Of a stretch of 5,458 nucleotides of DNA, positions 4,575-5,458 are shown piece after piece; position 1 is the first letter of the stretch, and each line of letters starts with the position of its first letter. The notes below the pieces were generated by a model that was not told where the DNA came from, did no database searches, and worked only from the letters and a program-made list of their open reading frames with translations. Made by a program: the position numbers and the translations under genes. Source of the DNA: Candidatus Poribacteria bacterium (GTDB lineage: Bacteria > Poribacteria > WGA-4E > GCA-2687025); NCBI GenBank assembly GCA_027625215.1, contig JAQBWJ010000206.1:1-5458 (forward strand). Reading direction: 5' to 3'.

Positions 4575-5261
4575 TTACCCCTTTCGCAGCGCGTCAAACA
4601 GCGCCGCCGTTTTGTCGGGATCGCGGACGCCGCGCGTCGCTTCCACCCCGCTCGCCAGATCGACGCCGAACGGCTTGACGGAGCGCCCCGCCTCCGCGAC
4701 GTTCGCCGCGCTGATGCCGCCGGAGAGAAACGTCGGGACGGGGGCTTTGGCGATCAGTCGCGCGGCGACTTCCCAATCGCTTGTGACGCCCGTTCCACCG
4801 AACCGATGCTTTCCGCCGACGAACGCCGCCGTGTCGAGGAGGAGTTTATCGGCTCCCGCGTCCGCGTAACGTTTCATGTCGGCGAGCAGGGCGTCCTCAT
4901 CCAACGGCGCGTCGCCGTCTTTGGGCGGCATGAACAGCGACTTCCACACTTCGCCGCCAAAGCCCGATTTCACCTCTCGCGTCTGTTCGGGCGTTTCGTG
5001 ACCGAGCAATTGAACGCCGAACGCCTGCGTCGCGTCGAGCACTTCGACGGTCGTGTCGGTCGGTTGGTTGAACGTCAAGATGATGATCGGGGTAAACACA
5101 GAGGCGGCAATGTCGCGGGCTTCTTCGAGGGTACGATCGCGCTCGGAGAACGCGACGCCGCAGAGCACGCCGATGTAGTCCGCGCCGTGCAGTTCGGCGA
5201 GACGCGCGTCCTCGACGGAAGACGTGCCGCACAGTTTGACGGCGCAGGGGTTTCGGCTCAA
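4575..5261 (-). CDS. trpF: Phosphoribosylanthranilate isomerase (divergent TrpF)
   Basis: This 228-residue (beta/alpha)8-barrel protein should convert N-(5-phosphoribosyl)anthranilate to CdRP, the third step from chorismate to tryptophan. Marks in order are VKLCGTSSVEDA with the catalytic Cys (C11), SER with R41 at the substrate-binding Arg position, FGVQLLGHE (81-89), LLLDTAAF with the catalytic Asp (D143), FGGTG (154-158), FLSGGISAANV (178-188) and GVDLASGVEATRGVRD (199-214), the phosphate-binding end. It departs from typical TrpF: KICGLT or KICGIT is KLCGTS, VQLHG is VQLLG, and the loop from D143 to GGTG is about five residues longer than in Thermotoga TrpF. It starts with TTG at 5261, the only start available after an in-frame stop at 5277-5279. 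No other trp gene is in view. A paralogue acting on a related sugar phosphate is the alternative. Confidence 0.88.
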   Translation of the reverse strand: MSRNPCAVKLCGTSSVEDARLAELHGADYIGVLCGVAFSERDRTLEEARDIAASVFTPIIILTFNQPTDTTVEVLDATQAFGVQLLGHETPEQTREVKSGFGGEVWKSLFMPPKDGDAPLDEDALLADMKRYADAGADKLLLDTAAFVGGKHRFGGTGVTSDWEVAARLIAKAPVPTFLSGGISAANVAEAGRSVKPFGVDLASGVEATRGVRDPDKTAALFDALRKG

Positions 5262-5265
5262 CGAG

Positions 5266-5273
5266 TCACCCTC
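5266..5273 (-). promoter_or_regulatory. Ribosome binding site supporting the TTG start of trpF
   Basis: GAGGGTGA on the minus strand contains the GGTGA core of the anti-16S match and ends 4 nt before the TTG at 5261. An in-frame TGA at 5277-5279 and the first barrel strand (CAVKLCG) just inside the gene leave TTG as the only sensible start. Confidence 0.6.
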
Positions 5274-5349
5274 TTTTCATTGGAATCGCGGCGAGATCAC
5301 GGTTAATGTTCCGCACGTTGGGCGTTCACGTCAAGCGCGTCGCGTTGGA

Positions 5350-5458
5350 TCAACCGGGCGTATCTTGCCCTCTCAGTCGCGGATCGAGCGCGTCGCGCAG
5401 CCCGTCGCCGAGCAGGTTGAACCCCAACACGACGAGCGAGATCGCCGTCAGCGGCGGG
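5350..5458 (-). CDS. DppC/OppC-type ABC transporter permease, C-terminal end only
   Basis: Only the last 35 residues and the TGA stop (5350-5352) are in the window; the gene continues beyond base 5458. The visible tail has PLTAISLVVLGFNLLGDGLR followed by DALDPRLRG. This is the characteristic end of the last membrane helix and the cytoplasmic tail (GFNLLGDGLRDxLDPR) of the second permease of dipeptide, oligopeptide and nickel importers in the inner membrane. Substrate cannot be judged from this fragment. It precedes trpF on the same strand by 88 nt with no clear terminator hairpin between them, so read-through is possible, but no functional link to tryptophan synthesis is evident. Confidence 0.88.
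   Translation of the reverse strand, partial: PPLTAISLVVLGFNLLGDGLRDALDPRLRGQDTPG

Noticed and set aside
4565..4597. Longer start (TTG at 4597) for the DUF4336-like gene
   Set aside because: It would overlap the end of trpF and add a non-conserved stretch. The ATG at 4564 has its own ribosome site.
5266..5280. Mini-frame ATG AAA AGA GGG TGA before trpF, a possible leader peptide
   Set aside because: It is only four codons long, has no Trp codon, no ribosome site of its own and no attenuator hairpin. Its bases are the trpF ribosome site.
4449..5306. 285-residue plus-strand open frame opposite trpF
   Set aside because: It is a shadow of trpF in GC-rich codons, with no recognisable domain.
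5305..5334. Minus-strand promoter TTGACG, 18 nt, AACATT upstream of trpF
   Set aside because: The -35 is good but the -10 matches only three of six positions. It is too weak to annotate, although an independent trpF promoter cannot be excluded.

Overview
The window reads as an ordinary stretch of a GC-rich bacterial chromosome with five complete genes and two genes cut by the edges. I see no insertion sequence, phage gene, CRISPR array, tRNA or rRNA. The lineage cannot be fixed from this sequence. A secreted LamG-type protein, a primary-like sigma factor with an unusual promoter-reading helix, and a serine-palmitoyltransferase-like enzyme together suggest an environmental, little-cultured group. 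Candidatus Poribacteria and the wider Planctomycetes neighbourhood are guesses, not conclusions. Non-ATG starts are in use: GTG for the LamG gene and TTG for trpF, each with a good ribosome binding site.

Layout. At 1-350 (minus) is the N-terminal part of an exported LamG-like protein. It is divergent from a sigma-70 family factor (477-1520, plus), which has a near-consensus extended -10 promoter. A 9-bp hairpin follows the sigma gene. Next is a MerR-family regulator with a cysteine-rich tail (1678-2211, plus), with its own strong promoter. A gene-free stretch of about 400 bp (2212-2609) then carries a long perfect hairpin and two smaller inverted repeats. It leads into an alpha-oxoamine synthase (2610-3800, plus) whose motifs look like bacterial serine palmitoyltransferase. 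Paired palindromes at 3830-3874 separate this gene from a convergent minus-strand block. In transcription order that block is the last 35 residues of a DppC/OppC-type ABC permease (5350-5458), then trpF (4575-5261), then a DUF4336-like protein of the metallo-beta-lactamase fold (3887-4564).

How the genes work together. Only trpF and the DUF4336-like gene look like an operon: they are 10 nt apart and the second ribosome binding site abuts the trpF stop. No other trp gene is visible. The sigma factor, the MerR regulator and the oxoamine synthase each seem to have their own leader or terminator-like hairpin and may simply be neighbours. I found no convincing new multi-gene system. The points most worth checking are the altered -10 and extended -10 reading residues in the sigma factor, the likely sphingolipid-type enzyme, the cysteine cluster in the MerR protein, and the odd TrpF paired with a DUF4336-like protein.
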